A stretch of 64,000 bases of DNA from JACKIP01 sp963710165. Its GTDB lineage: Bacteria > Pseudomonadota > Alphaproteobacteria > Micavibrionales > Micavibrionaceae. Made by a program: the position numbers and the translations under genes. The notes under the pieces are model-generated. The model was given only the letters and a program-made list of their open reading frames with translations. It did no database searches and was not told the DNA's origin. Shown here in pieces: positions 25,344 through 32,925 of this stretch. Positions within the stretch are counted from its first letter, which is position 1; every line of letters begins with the position of its first letter. The stretch covers positions 186,001-250,000 of the forward strand of contig CAVPYZ010000001.1 in the NCBI GenBank assembly GCA_963710165.1. The letters are read 5' to 3'.

Positions 25344-26596
25344 TCCTGAAAGCTTCTCAGCGTAGTGGAGGTTTGAAGTTAGCGGCTCATTTACTGAATG
25401 ATCGCGACAATGATCATGTCGAAGTGTATGATCTGCGCGGGTTCACGGCAGACGACCTGCACGGCGCGTTTCAGGAAGCAGACGCGGTTTCCAAGGGAAC
25501 GCGCTGCCAGCAATATCTGTTCTCTCTCAGTCTCAGCCCACCAGAAATCGCGAAGGTCTCCGTGGCAGATTTCGAAAAAGCCATCGAACTGATCGAAGAG
25601 CGTCTGGGGCTGAGTGATCAGGCGCGGGCGATTGTCTTCCATGAGAAAGAAGGCCGCCGTCATGCTCATGTCGTCTGGTCGCGTATTGACGTGATGGAGA
25701 TGAAAGCGATCAAACTACCGTTCTACAAGACCAGATTGAATGAAGTCTCGAAGGACCTGTTTTTGGAACATGGCTGGCGGTTGCCAGAAGGATACCGCAA
25801 TAAGCGCAACCGTGATCCTAGGAACTTCACCCTCGCGGAATGGCAACAAGCCAAGCGCCAGGGCGATGATGCTCGCGAGATCAAGCGTACCTTTCAGGAA
25901 GCTTGGGCGGTCTCTGATACAAGAGAGGCCTTTGCCCACGCTCTCGAAGAAAAAGGTTATGTGCTGGCGCGCGGTGATCGGCGCGGCTTTGTTGCGGTCG
26001 ATATTCACGGCGAGGTTTATGCTGTGCCCAAATGGACTGGCCTCCAAGCCAAGCAGGTCAGAGAGAAGCTGGGCGATCCAAAAGACCTGCGCTCAGTTGA
26101 TGAGGCAAAACATCATATCGCCCAAACAATACAGCCCGCGCTGTCACGCTGGCAGCAGGAACTCGATGCCAAAAAGCGGAAACTGAGAGAAAAACAAGAG
26201 CGCGCTCGCGCCCTTTTTGTCAAAGCGCAGCGCGCCGAGCGCGAGCGTTTAAAGTCGAAGTTGGAAGAGAGGCGCATATTTGAAGCCGAACAGAGGCAGG
26301 CAAGGTTTCGATCAGGTCTGCAGGGACTCTGGGATCGTGTGCGCGGCGAACATCGCAAGATCAAACAAGAAAACGAACGGGACGCATGGCAGGCCCAGAT
26401 GCGCGACCAAAAGCAGATGGATGATCTGGTATTCAACCATCTCGAAGACAGGCGCGCTTTGAAGCGCGGTCAAACAATAGAGCGTGCAGCACTCAAGGAT
26501 GATCACGTTTCTCTGACCCAGGATCGCAAACGGTTTGATGATTTAAGATCACAACCCATCAAGAGTCCTCGTGATGGCCCGAGTTTTGATCGTTGA
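25340..26596 (+). CDS. MobA/VirD2-like relaxase
   Basis: A 418-residue relaxase that would nick the origin of transfer and pilot the strand to a recipient. The relaxase domain covers about residues 1-150. It has the histidine motif HEKEGRRHAHVVWSRID (about 100-116), in which two His coordinate metal, and conserved positions in KASQRSGGLKLAAHLL. A Tyr near the N-terminal half (for example Y29 or Y58) would be the nucleophile, but I cannot say which. The C-terminal half (about 255-400) is a long charged coiled coil rich in Arg, Glu and Gln. The gene is complete even though the element around it is decayed. It ends 1 base before the convergent antitoxin gene. Confidence 0.82.
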   Translation: MILKASQRSGGLKLAAHLLNDRDNDHVEVYDLRGFTADDLHGAFQEADAVSKGTRCQQYLFSLSLSPPEIAKVSVADFEKAIELIEERLGLSDQARAIVFHEKEGRRHAHVVWSRIDVMEMKAIKLPFYKTRLNEVSKDLFLEHGWRLPEGYRNKRNRDPRNFTLAEWQQAKRQGDDAREIKRTFQEAWAVSDTREAFAHALEEKGYVLARGDRRGFVAVDIHGEVYAVPKWTGLQAKQVREKLGDPKDLRSVDEAKHHIAQTIQPALSRWQQELDAKKRKLREKQERARALFVKAQRAERERLKSKLEERRIFEAEQRQARFRSGLQGLWDRVRGEHRKIKQENERDAWQAQMRDQKQMDDLVFNHLEDRRALKRGQTIERAALKDDHVSLTQDRKRFDDLRSQPIKSPRDGPSFDR

Positions 26597-26597
26597 T

Positions 26598-26900
26598 CTA
26601 GCGTGAAGCTGCTGGCTCAAAGCCGACGCGCAGAGAATAGCCCAAGGCGCGGGCATACTTCTCAATCGTTGCAAGGGACGGCGAGTTCGATGCACTCAGG
26701 CTTTCGAGGCGTGAAATATTGCTGCGCTTGGTGCCAAGTTTTTCCGCCATCTCCTCCTGCGTCAGCCCTGCTGCCTTGCGCAGAGCAATCATCTGCCGCT
26801 TCATCTCGAAGGCAGATGCCAAGGCGTCATACTCCGCTTTCAACTCGGGGTTTTTCAGCGCTTTGGCGCGCATTTCCTTTAAATTTGGTCGCTCAGTCAT
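26598..26900 (-). CDS. HigA-type XRE antitoxin
   Basis: A 100-residue protein with a helix-turn-helix of the XRE/Cro family at about residues 35-90: KAAGLTQEEMAEKLGTKRSNISRLES. The N-terminal ~30 residues are a charged helix likely to contact the toxin. It overlaps the upstream toxin gene by 8 bases, the toxin-first order typical of higBA. It should neutralise the toxin and repress the operon. Confidence 0.8.
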   Translation of the reverse strand: MTERPNLKEMRAKALKNPELKAEYDALASAFEMKRQMIALRKAAGLTQEEMAEKLGTKRSNISRLESLSASNSPSLATIEKYARALGYSLRVGFEPAASR

Positions 26901-27225
26901 TGTCCCGAACCTCCTTCATTCTTTTGTTAGCCGTCACCATTTGCCGCTTTGGCAAGGTGTTGGACTTCTTAATGGCCGTCAGCAGGATCACGATCTCTTG
27001 GCCCTTTACGGTGCAAAACACTGACCTCGATATGCCTTCCTTGCCCTTGGCACGGATTTCAAACAAACCTTTGCCAAGCGGCGCGGTGTGCGGTCGTCCC
27101 AGATCAGGACCAAATTCCTCGATCAGCTCAGTGATCCGCAGGAAGTTAGCCAGAATGCTCGCTGGCAATGCCAGCGTCTCCTTCTCCACCTTCTCGCTAT
27201 AGAACGTGATCTTCCAACTCATCAT
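26893..27225 (-). CDS. HigB-like (RelE superfamily, Gp49-like) toxin
   Basis: A 110-residue toxin of the phage-derived Gp49-like/HigB type, expected to cleave mRNA on the ribosome. The start at 27225 or 27222 (MMSWKITFYSEK) is chosen because homologues start at this WKI segment. The longer frame to 27354 would run over a likely operator. The core has LRITELIEEFGPDLGRPHTAPLG and LFEIRAKGKEGISRSVF, the family's typical strands with basic residues, then VILLTAIKKSNTLPKRQM. The downstream antitoxin overlaps it. Confidence 0.8.
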   Translation of the reverse strand: MMSWKITFYSEKVEKETLALPASILANFLRITELIEEFGPDLGRPHTAPLGKGLFEIRAKGKEGISRSVFCTVKGQEIVILLTAIKKSNTLPKRQMVTANKRMKEVRDND

Positions 27226-27231
27226 TGATGT

Positions 27232-27245
27232 TATCAAATATGATA
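27232..27245. promoter_or_regulatory. Palindrome TATCAAATATGATA, likely higBA operator
   Basis: TATCA and TGATA form a perfect inverted repeat around AATA, lying 7 bases upstream of the toxin start. Position and symmetry fit an operator bound by the HigA-type antitoxin. No experiment supports it. Confidence 0.5.
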
Positions 27246-27357
27246 CCCTGCTGTCAAGTTCGGTTGATGCTGATAGGACTGAGGTTGTCCCGTTACCCTG
27301 ACGGGACGCTCTTTCTTTCGTGCCCGCCCCAAAGTGGGCGCGAAAATTTTGCATCCC

Positions 27358-27618
27358 TTAAAACAGTGACAACTGCGCTCCGCTCCAGCGGGTGCGCTTT
27401 GCTTCATGCTCAAGCCATGCGGTGACAAACGCAACCGCGCCGCCTTGCGCCTCAACCGTGCCCGATGGCATGAAGTGCGAACGATAGTCGGTCTCGGTCA
27501 CGGGCAGCGGATGCCGCCCGTCTGTCCTTAGTTCGATATGATCGGTCATGCCGAATTTTTCCCGCGTGAAAGTGATCTCAACCTCAACCCCGCGCCATGT
27601 GATGTTGTGTGTTTCCAT
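27358..27618 (-). CDS. Conserved small protein of mobile elements, unknown function
   Basis: An 86-residue protein (METHNITWRGVEVEITF...) with YRSHFMPSGTVEAQGG in the middle. I recall similar small proteins next to ArdC-like genes in rhizobial plasmids and elements, but know no function. The start at 27618 is favoured by GGAGGGCAAAGAC just upstream. The in-frame start at 27633 would overlap that site. It lies 32 bases after the ArdC-like stop, on the same strand, suggesting one operon. Confidence 0.6.
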   Translation of the reverse strand: METHNITWRGVEVEITFTREKFGMTDHIELRTDGRHPLPVTETDYRSHFMPSGTVEAQGGAVAFVTAWLEHEAKRTRWSGAQLSLF

Positions 27619-27650
27619 GTCTTTGCCCTCCAAGGCGAAGAAGTCGCCGC

Positions 27651-28740
27651 TTACGCGGCAACCCCTTCTTTTTGCTCGTTGGATTGGAATGCGTGCAGAT
27701 AATCTGCTGCGCGCTGCGCATGGGCAGCGGCGCTGAAGATCGCGCGCTTGTCATCCTTCAGGACTTTGAGCCAGCTCTGAATATAGGCGGCATGGTCAAG
27801 GCCTGCCTCAGGCGTCAAACCCAGATCAGCACATAGAAACGCTGCACCAAGCTCGGCAACAAGCTCCTCTTTTGCGTAGCCTTCATCGCCCCATTTCTTG
27901 CGCCCAAATTCACGATCAAGACGGTTCTTGTGCTTCGTCCAGTGGGTGAGCTCATGGGCAAGCGTGGCATAGTAGCTTTCCGGTGTGCGGAAGGATTCAA
28001 AAACCGGCATCTGCACATGATCACTACCCCCACTATAGTGCGCAGAGTTGCCACCATGGCGGATCACGGCACCGGTTGCGCCAAAGAACGCTTCGGCTTC
28101 CTCATTGCGCTGCACATCATCGATGACCGGCTCGGGCTTCGCATATCCCGCGCCGAAAAGCTTTTGATGCCACGGACGAATGCAGGAATTTCATCAGGCG
28201 TAAGTTGAGGATAGCGCTCTGCCATACGCTCTCTGCGGCATTGGTCTATGGATGACACATTAGAGACTTGTGCTGTCTCTGCGGCTGACTGCGCAATCGA
28301 GGCTTCAACGGCTTGCAAAAGCGCATCTGTACGATCTGGGAGCGATCCTGAGCCCGTCCAATCAATCTGCTGGCCTCGACCGCAACAATGGGGAGGCCAC
28401 TGTCAGTTGATACACTCACGGCGCTTTGCGCATTGCTCATCAAAATTTCGGTGATTGGATCGTAAATCGCAGGGTCTTGAAGGCATGCGCTCGCCTGCTC
28501 ATTAGGTAAGATATCTTGCTGCCAAAAACGAGCGAACAGTTCCTGAGTTTCGGCATCACTCAGATAAGGGTATGAAGCTGCGATACCTGCCTCTTGGTCG
28601 AAGAGATAGGTGTAGAGAAAGGTCCAACCATCGAGAACAGGCCATGGATTGTCAGGGGAATACGCACAGCGCAGCGTCACCGAAAGCATGCGGCTGACTT
28701 GATCGGCGTTCTTTAGTTGCTCTTCTGTGGTGTCCGGCTT
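27651..28740 (-). pseudogene. ArdC-like antirestriction/zincin protein, frameshifted remnant
   Basis: The last ~165 codons (to 27651) encode the zincin-like metallopeptidase half of an ArdC-type antirestriction protein. Present are the zinc motif AHELTHWTKH, then FGRKKWGDEGYAKEELVAELGAAFLC and YIQSWLKVLKDDKRAIF. Upstream codons in the same frame read HQKLFGAGYAKPEPVIDDVQ. Further upstream the protein continues in other frames (SSIDQCRRERMAERYPQLTP, then NPWPVLDGWTFLYTYLFDQEAG), with at least two frame breaks between about 28150 and 28330. That N-terminal part is not the usual ArdC single-strand-DNA-binding domain that I can recognise. The upstream end joins the recombinase remnant near 28740. 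Confidence 0.6.
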
Positions 28741-28744
28741 TTGC

Positions 28745-29410
28745 GGCGGGAACCCACTCACGTCCTGCTGGTCGAAGAGCAAGACGGGCAAGAAGCACCC
28801 TTATTATATGTGCTTCCACAAGCCCTGCGGCAGCTACCGCAAATCGATCCGCCGCGATGAGATTGAAGGCGCGTTCGAGGACGTTCTAAACAGTGTCACG
28901 CCGTCCGAAACCAAACTATCGATTGCGGCGCGGATGTTTGCGACGATCTGGGACAGCCGTCTCGCGCGTGCCAAGGAGCAAGCCGCGCTGTACGACGCGA
29001 AGATCAAAGACCTCGACAAGCAATCGAGCAAACTGCTGGATCGGCTGTGCGAAGCGGACAGTAAAACCGTGATCTCGGCCTATGAGGCGCGTATCTCGAA
29101 GTTAGAACAGCAAAAGCTTCTGCTCGCCGAAAAAGCAGCTTCAAATGGTCAGCCGCGCGCCCCCTTCGAGCAAATGTTCGAACTCGCCATGCAGTTTCCC
29201 GCAAACCTTTGTAAAATATGGCAAAGCGGTCGTTTCGACCTTCAGCGCCTTGCCCTCAAACTGACGTTTTCAGAGCGAATTGCATATCACCGCAATACGG
29301 GGTTTCGAACCCCGGAATTATCGTTTCCGTTCAAAATGTTAGGGGATGATTTTAGTCGCGATTGTAATATGGCGGTGTCGGTGGGATTCGAACCCACGTT
29401 ACGCGATTAA
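28745..29410 (+). pseudogene. Large serine recombinase, C-terminal part only
   Basis: About 220 codons encode the end of a large serine recombinase. Visible are a zinc-ribbon-like segment (LTSCWSKSKTGKKHPYYMC, then KSIRRDEIEGAFEDVL) and a long coiled coil (about LARAKEQAALYDAKIKDLDKQ ... YEARISKLEQQ). The C-terminal TFSERIAYHRNTGFRTPELSFPFKML is common to these integrases. The catalytic N-terminal resolvase domain with its Ser is missing, so it cannot recombine. The final codons (VGFEPTLRD) lie within the tRNA-Ser gene, so integration at that tRNA created or preserved this end. The 5' junction with the antisense ArdC-like remnant lies near 28740. Confidence 0.78.
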
Positions 29411-29460
29411 CGTAAACACGCTTTCCAAGCGTGCGCCTTCAGCCACTCGGCCACGACACC
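29370..29460 (-). tRNA. tRNA-Ser (anticodon GGA)
   Basis: The minus strand folds as a class II tRNA. The acceptor arms GGTGTCG and CGACACC pair, followed by G and an encoded CCA. The D-arm is GCCGAGTGGCTGAAGGC. The anticodon stem CACGC/GCGTG encloses TTGGAAA with anticodon GGA. A long variable arm (TACG...CGTA type) and a T-arm GTGGGTTCGAATCCCAC complete it. The 3' half is the apparent attachment site of the neighbouring mobile element. Confidence 0.95.
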
Positions 29461-29594
29461 ATTTATTTTTTGGAACATACAAAGATACGCGTAAAAGCGC
29501 AAGGTCTGTCTTTTAAAAATGAAAATACATAAATAGCGTTGGCTGATTTACGTTTCCCTGATAAATTATAAAAACAGATATAAAAGGTGAATAA

Positions 29595-29981
29595 ATGAAT
29601 AAGGGACTTTTAATTTTCGTTTTGCTAATCCCCGCACTTGCGGCGCTTGGTTATGATGCGTATGTTTTCTATGAAAATCAGGAAGAGGGCTTTAAATTAA
29701 GCGATCTTGGGTGGCTATGGACTACATACCATATGGAATCCCATGATTATGCATATCAGGAAATAGGCGAAGAATCTTGGCGGAAGTATGTCGTGCCGAT
29801 TTTATCATTACCGTGCGTTGTAGCGGCGCTTATCTTTGCGGCAATTATTTTAATGATTGTGTTATTGATCCAAGGGCTTTCTTCTCTAGGGAGTGGTAAA
29901 GTTTCCGGTCATAAGAAAAAAGGCGGACTGGGGCGTGAGCGATCAGGAAGTCAGAAAAAGTTTTCTTACAAACGTAAATAA
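29595..29981 (+). CDS. Two-helix membrane protein of unknown function
   Basis: A 128-residue protein with hydrophobic helices at about residues 4-22 and 74-97. A 50-residue acidic segment, probably periplasmic, lies between them. The tail is strongly basic (KVSGHKKKGGLGRERSGSQKK). I do not recognise a family. An AAAAGGTGAATAA site precedes the ATG. It lies 26 bases before a glycosyltransferase gene on the same strand, so the two may be co-transcribed. It may be linked to envelope biogenesis, by context only. Confidence 0.6.
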   Translation: MNKGLLIFVLLIPALAALGYDAYVFYENQEEGFKLSDLGWLWTTYHMESHDYAYQEIGEESWRKYVVPILSLPCVVAALIFAAIILMIVLLIQGLSSLGSGKVSGHKKKGGLGRERSGSQKKFSYKRK

Positions 29982-30007
29982 TCATTTTTATTCATAAGGT
30001 GTGATGA

Positions 30008-31150
30008 ATGACACAACCCGTAATTATGCAGGTTATTCCCGAACTGGGCGCAGGCGGCGCAGAGCAGGGGTGCATCGATGTGGCTGAAACTCTTGTTAAA
30101 AGTGATGCCAAAGCGATTGTTGTTTCACATGGTGGCCATCGCGTGCCCGAACTAAAACGCCACGGCGTTATGCATATTGATATGCCGGTTCACTCGAAAA
30201 ATCCGCTGACAATTTTGTCGAATGTCGGCAAATTAACGCGAATTATTAAAAAGCAAGGCGTAAATATTGTTCATGTACGCAGTCGCGCCCCGGCATGGAG
30301 TTGTTATAAAGCTTGTCAGAAAACAAATGCGCATTTTATGACAACGTGTCATGCGCCGTATAATATGAATAACAGTAACTGGAAAAAAAAATATAATAGT
30401 GTTATGGCACGTGGGGAGCGTGTGATTGCGATCTCTCACTATGTTGCCAATTATTTGCGTGTAAATTATGATGTTGGTGAGGATCGTATGCGCATTATTC
30501 CACGAGGGATTCCTTTGGATAAATTTCATCCCAAGATGCTTGGGCCGCAAAAAATGCTTAATCTGCTCAAATTGTGGCGTATACCCGAGGGGGCAAGGGT
30601 CGTTTTAATGCCGGGGCGTTTGACACGCTGGAAAGGGCATCATGTCTTGATCGAGGCCATGTCGCAAGTTGCAGATAAAGATTTATATTGCGTTATGATT
30701 GGTTCAGATCAGGGACGCACAGAATATCGTAAAGAATTGGAGGCACTTATTACAGAAAAAGATCTGGGCGCAAATGTACGTACCATTGATCATTGTGATG
30801 ACATGCCTGCGGCATATATGATGGCGGATATTGTCGTTTCTGCATCAATAGATCCCGAGGGGTTCGGGCGCGTGCCCGTTGAAGCGCAAGCAATGGGATG
30901 TCCAATTATTGCTACCAACCACGGCGGCGCACAGGAAACCGTTATTCCAAATGAAACCGGATATCTGGTCGAGCCCGGTAATGCCGAAGAACTGGCAATG
31001 GCCATTCGTAAGGTTTTAAAAATGACAGATCAAGAGCGCGTAGCCATGTCAACAAAAGGCATGACGAATGCTGCGCAGAATTTTTCAAAAGAACTGATGA
31101 TGGAACGAACTTTAGACGTTTATGAAGAGCTGCTTGTATCGAAAAGCTAA
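30008..31150 (+). CDS. Family 4 glycosyltransferase, LPS-core type
   Basis: A 380-residue GT-B glycosyltransferase. The N-terminal Rossmann half starts QVIPELGAGGAEQGCIDVAE, the acceptor-side motif of GT4 enzymes such as LPS core transferases. The C-terminal half has MPGRLTRWKGHHVLIEAM (about 198-215) and the donor-binding E-x7-E motif in EGFGRVPVEAQAMGCP (about 283-298). It likely transfers a sugar onto a lipid-linked acceptor at the inner membrane. The 3' end overlaps the convergent ArsR-type gene by 4 bases. Confidence 0.9.
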   Translation: MTQPVIMQVIPELGAGGAEQGCIDVAETLVKSDAKAIVVSHGGHRVPELKRHGVMHIDMPVHSKNPLTILSNVGKLTRIIKKQGVNIVHVRSRAPAWSCYKACQKTNAHFMTTCHAPYNMNNSNWKKKYNSVMARGERVIAISHYVANYLRVNYDVGEDRMRIIPRGIPLDKFHPKMLGPQKMLNLLKLWRIPEGARVVLMPGRLTRWKGHHVLIEAMSQVADKDLYCVMIGSDQGRTEYRKELEALITEKDLGANVRTIDHCDDMPAAYMMADIVVSASIDPEGFGRVPVEAQAMGCPIIATNHGGAQETVIPNETGYLVEPGNAEELAMAIRKVLKMTDQERVAMSTKGMTNAAQNFSKELMMERTLDVYEELLVSKS

Positions 31151-31452
31151 TCACTTTTATCTTTGTCGATTAACTCGCGCGCATGTTCCACCAGTTCAAC
31201 AACGTTATGATCCGCAATTGAATAATAGATAGTTTGCGCATCTCTTTTTGTTGCAACAATTTCATCACGTCTCAGCCTTGCTAAATGCTGCGAAAGTGCT
31301 GATTGGCTCAATTCGACCATTTCCTCTAATGCCCCGACGCTTTTTTCGCCGTCACTCAATACACATAGAATTTTCAAACGCTTTTCATTTGCAACAGCTT
31401 TTAAAAGGGCTGTTACTTTTTTAAGATCTGCAAGATTTGAAAAAATAGTCAT
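31147..31452 (-). CDS. ArsR-family transcriptional regulator
   Basis: A 101-residue winged-helix regulator. It begins with the ArsR core (ALLKAVANEKRLKILCVL at about 16-33). The recognition helix is LSQSALSQHLARLRRDEIV (about 48-66), followed by the wing TKRDAQTIYYSI. The ELCVCDL-type metal site is absent, with only a lone Cys, so the inducer is not evidently arsenic or zinc. An SDR gene lies 92 bases upstream on the same strand. Target genes are unknown. Confidence 0.85.
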   Translation of the reverse strand: MTIFSNLADLKKVTALLKAVANEKRLKILCVLSDGEKSVGALEEMVELSQSALSQHLARLRRDEIVATKRDAQTIYYSIADHNVVELVEHARELIDKDKSD

Positions 31453-31544
31453 GATAAGTATGTATATTAATAATTATATTCAATAATGCTAATTATACAC
31501 TAACTGATAACTTTTATAAAGATAATTGAAATAATATTTCAAAA

Positions 31545-32351
31545 TTAATTGCAACATTCATTATTTATATTAGATTTTCCTTTTGTTCTTCGAGATATAT
31601 AGCTTAGGGCGAATTCGGGAAGAATACGGGCAATGAGGGAAAGCAAATACATGCGTTTAGGAAAAATAATATATCGTTTATTTTTTTTAAGACCTTTTTC
31701 AATGATCTGTGCAGCATGTTCTGCTGTTACCTTAAAAGGCATTGGAAAATCATTTTTATCCGTCATGGCACTCTTTACAAATCCGGGGGCGATAATATTT
31801 ATCTGAATACCGTGCGGCTCCCCTAATAATCTCAAACTCTCCGCATAAGTATGCAGGGCGGATTTTGAGGATGTGTAGGCAGGAGCTCCGCTCCATCCTT
31901 GAAATCCTGCGATCGATCCGGTAAAAGCAATTTGTCCGTATCCGCGCTGTTGAAAATTTTTATACAGACATTGCCCCAAATGTATCGCCGCAAAAACATT
32001 TGTCTCATAAATAGTGCGTAAATTCTCAAGTGTTTCCAGAGCATCATTATCGCCGGTTCCGCCGGAAATGCCTGCATTCGATATAATAAGATCGACTGAA
32101 TATTGTTGATCAAATTTCAGAACCCAGTTTTCAATGTCTTTATAGTTTCTTATGTCGCAACTAAGAATTTCTACATCTGCGCCTTTTTCGATGCAAAGAC
32201 GCTTTACCTCCTCCAATCGGGCTTCGTTTCTGGCAATCAGCCCCAACATTATACCTTTATTGGCATATTGTATAGCAAGCGCCCGCCCAATACCGCTGGA
32301 GGCACCAGAGATAATAATACTTTTGGGAGGTCGCGATATGTCTGTTTTCAT
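31545..32351 (-). CDS. Short-chain dehydrogenase/reductase
   Basis: A 268-residue classical SDR oxidoreductase. It has the NAD(P) motif ISGASSGIGRAL (about 14-25), LIISNAGISGG (NAG near 92), the catalytic Ser in TGSIAGFQG and the YxxxK pair in AYTSSKSALHTYAES (about 155-169). A basic, hydrophobic C-terminal region (PKRMYLLSLIARILPEF) suggests membrane association. The overall pattern matches SDRs annotated as YqjQ-like. The substrate is unknown. It is divergent from rpoZ. Confidence 0.88.
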   Translation of the reverse strand: MKTDISRPPKSIIISGASSGIGRALAIQYANKGIMLGLIARNEARLEEVKRLCIEKGADVEILSCDIRNYKDIENWVLKFDQQYSVDLIISNAGISGGTGDNDALETLENLRTIYETNVFAAIHLGQCLYKNFQQRGYGQIAFTGSIAGFQGWSGAPAYTSSKSALHTYAESLRLLGEPHGIQINIIAPGFVKSAMTDKNDFPMPFKVTAEHAAQIIEKGLKKNKRYIIFPKRMYLLSLIARILPEFALSYISRRTKGKSNINNECCN

Positions 32352-32419
32352 GAAAAAACTTGATCTTTTGTTTCAACAACTATAAAACTCTAACTTCAAG
32401 AATAAAAGAAGGATATTTC

Positions 32420-32851
32420 ATGGCACGCGTAACAGTCGAAGATTGTGTTGATAAAGTTGAAAACCGTTTTGAACTGGTTATGGTCGCATCACAAAGAGCG
32501 CGTAAAATAAGCTCTGGCGCACCTCTGACGATTGAGCGTGATAATGATAAAAATCCTGTCATCGCCTTGCGCGAAATTGCGGAAGAGACAGTCGCTGTCG
32601 CTGACATGAAAGAAGAGCTTATCCAAACATATCAGAAAATTGTCGAAAGCGACGATGAAGATGATTCCGTAATCGACCTGATGGACGGCGAAGAAGAATG
32701 GGCTACAATGGCTGCCGCAGGCGGCGCGCCCGCTATCGAAGGCGCGGAAGCCCCAGCCGAGGATGATGCCGAAGCAATCATCGACTCTCCGGCTCCTGGT
32801 CTGGAAGATGTCGCAGGCGCACCCGCTGATGAGGTAGAAAAAGCCGAATAA
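32420..32851 (+). CDS. rpoZ: RNA polymerase omega subunit
   Basis: A 143-residue omega subunit that helps assemble RNA polymerase. The first ~65 residues carry the family signature: MARVTVEDCVDKVENRFELV, then ASQRARKI, then KNPVIALREIAEETV. The C-terminal ~60 residues form an unusually acidic, Ala/Glu/Asp-rich tail. That makes the protein longer than E. coli omega (91 residues), as in several alphaproteobacteria. The start at 32420 has AGAAGGA upstream. The rpoZ-rsh pairing is widely conserved. A hairpin surrounds the stop codon. Confidence 0.95.
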   Translation: MARVTVEDCVDKVENRFELVMVASQRARKISSGAPLTIERDNDKNPVIALREIAEETVAVADMKEELIQTYQKIVESDDEDDSVIDLMDGEEEWATMAAAGGAPAIEGAEAPAEDDAEAIIDSPAPGLEDVAGAPADEVEKAE

Positions 32852-32860
32852 TCGGCTTTT
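32839..32860 (+). terminator. Hairpin containing the rpoZ stop codon
   Basis: AAAAGCCGA (32839-32847) pairs perfectly with TCGGCTTTT (32852-32860). The four-base loop holds most of the TAA stop codon, and T residues close the stem. This looks like an intrinsic terminator or attenuator between rpoZ and rsh. The TTTTC after the stem is a weak U tract, so some readthrough to rsh is likely. Confidence 0.65.
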
Positions 32861-32925
32861 CAATACTTTTTCTTAGAAATTAACGATTATTCTGTTACTC
32901 TATTTTCTTTAGAGTACAGTCAGTC

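Larger units (their letters stand above)
24363..29410. mobile_element. Decayed mobilizable element beside tRNA-Ser
   Basis: A stretch of about 5 kb whose base composition is clearly GC-richer than its neighbours. It holds an IS6-type transposase remnant, mobC plus a degenerate copy, a MobA/VirD2-like relaxase, a higBA-type pair, an ArdC-like antirestriction remnant and the C-terminal part of a serine recombinase. The right boundary is the 3' end of tRNA-Ser(GGA), into which the recombinase frame reads. No repeat of the tRNA 3' end is visible on the left, so the left attachment site appears lost. Several genes are truncated, so the element is probably no longer self-mobile. Confidence 0.75.

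Noticed and set aside
25391..26506. Reverse-strand open frames inside the relaxase gene
   Set aside because: They follow from the GC-rich composition and third-position bias of the real gene.
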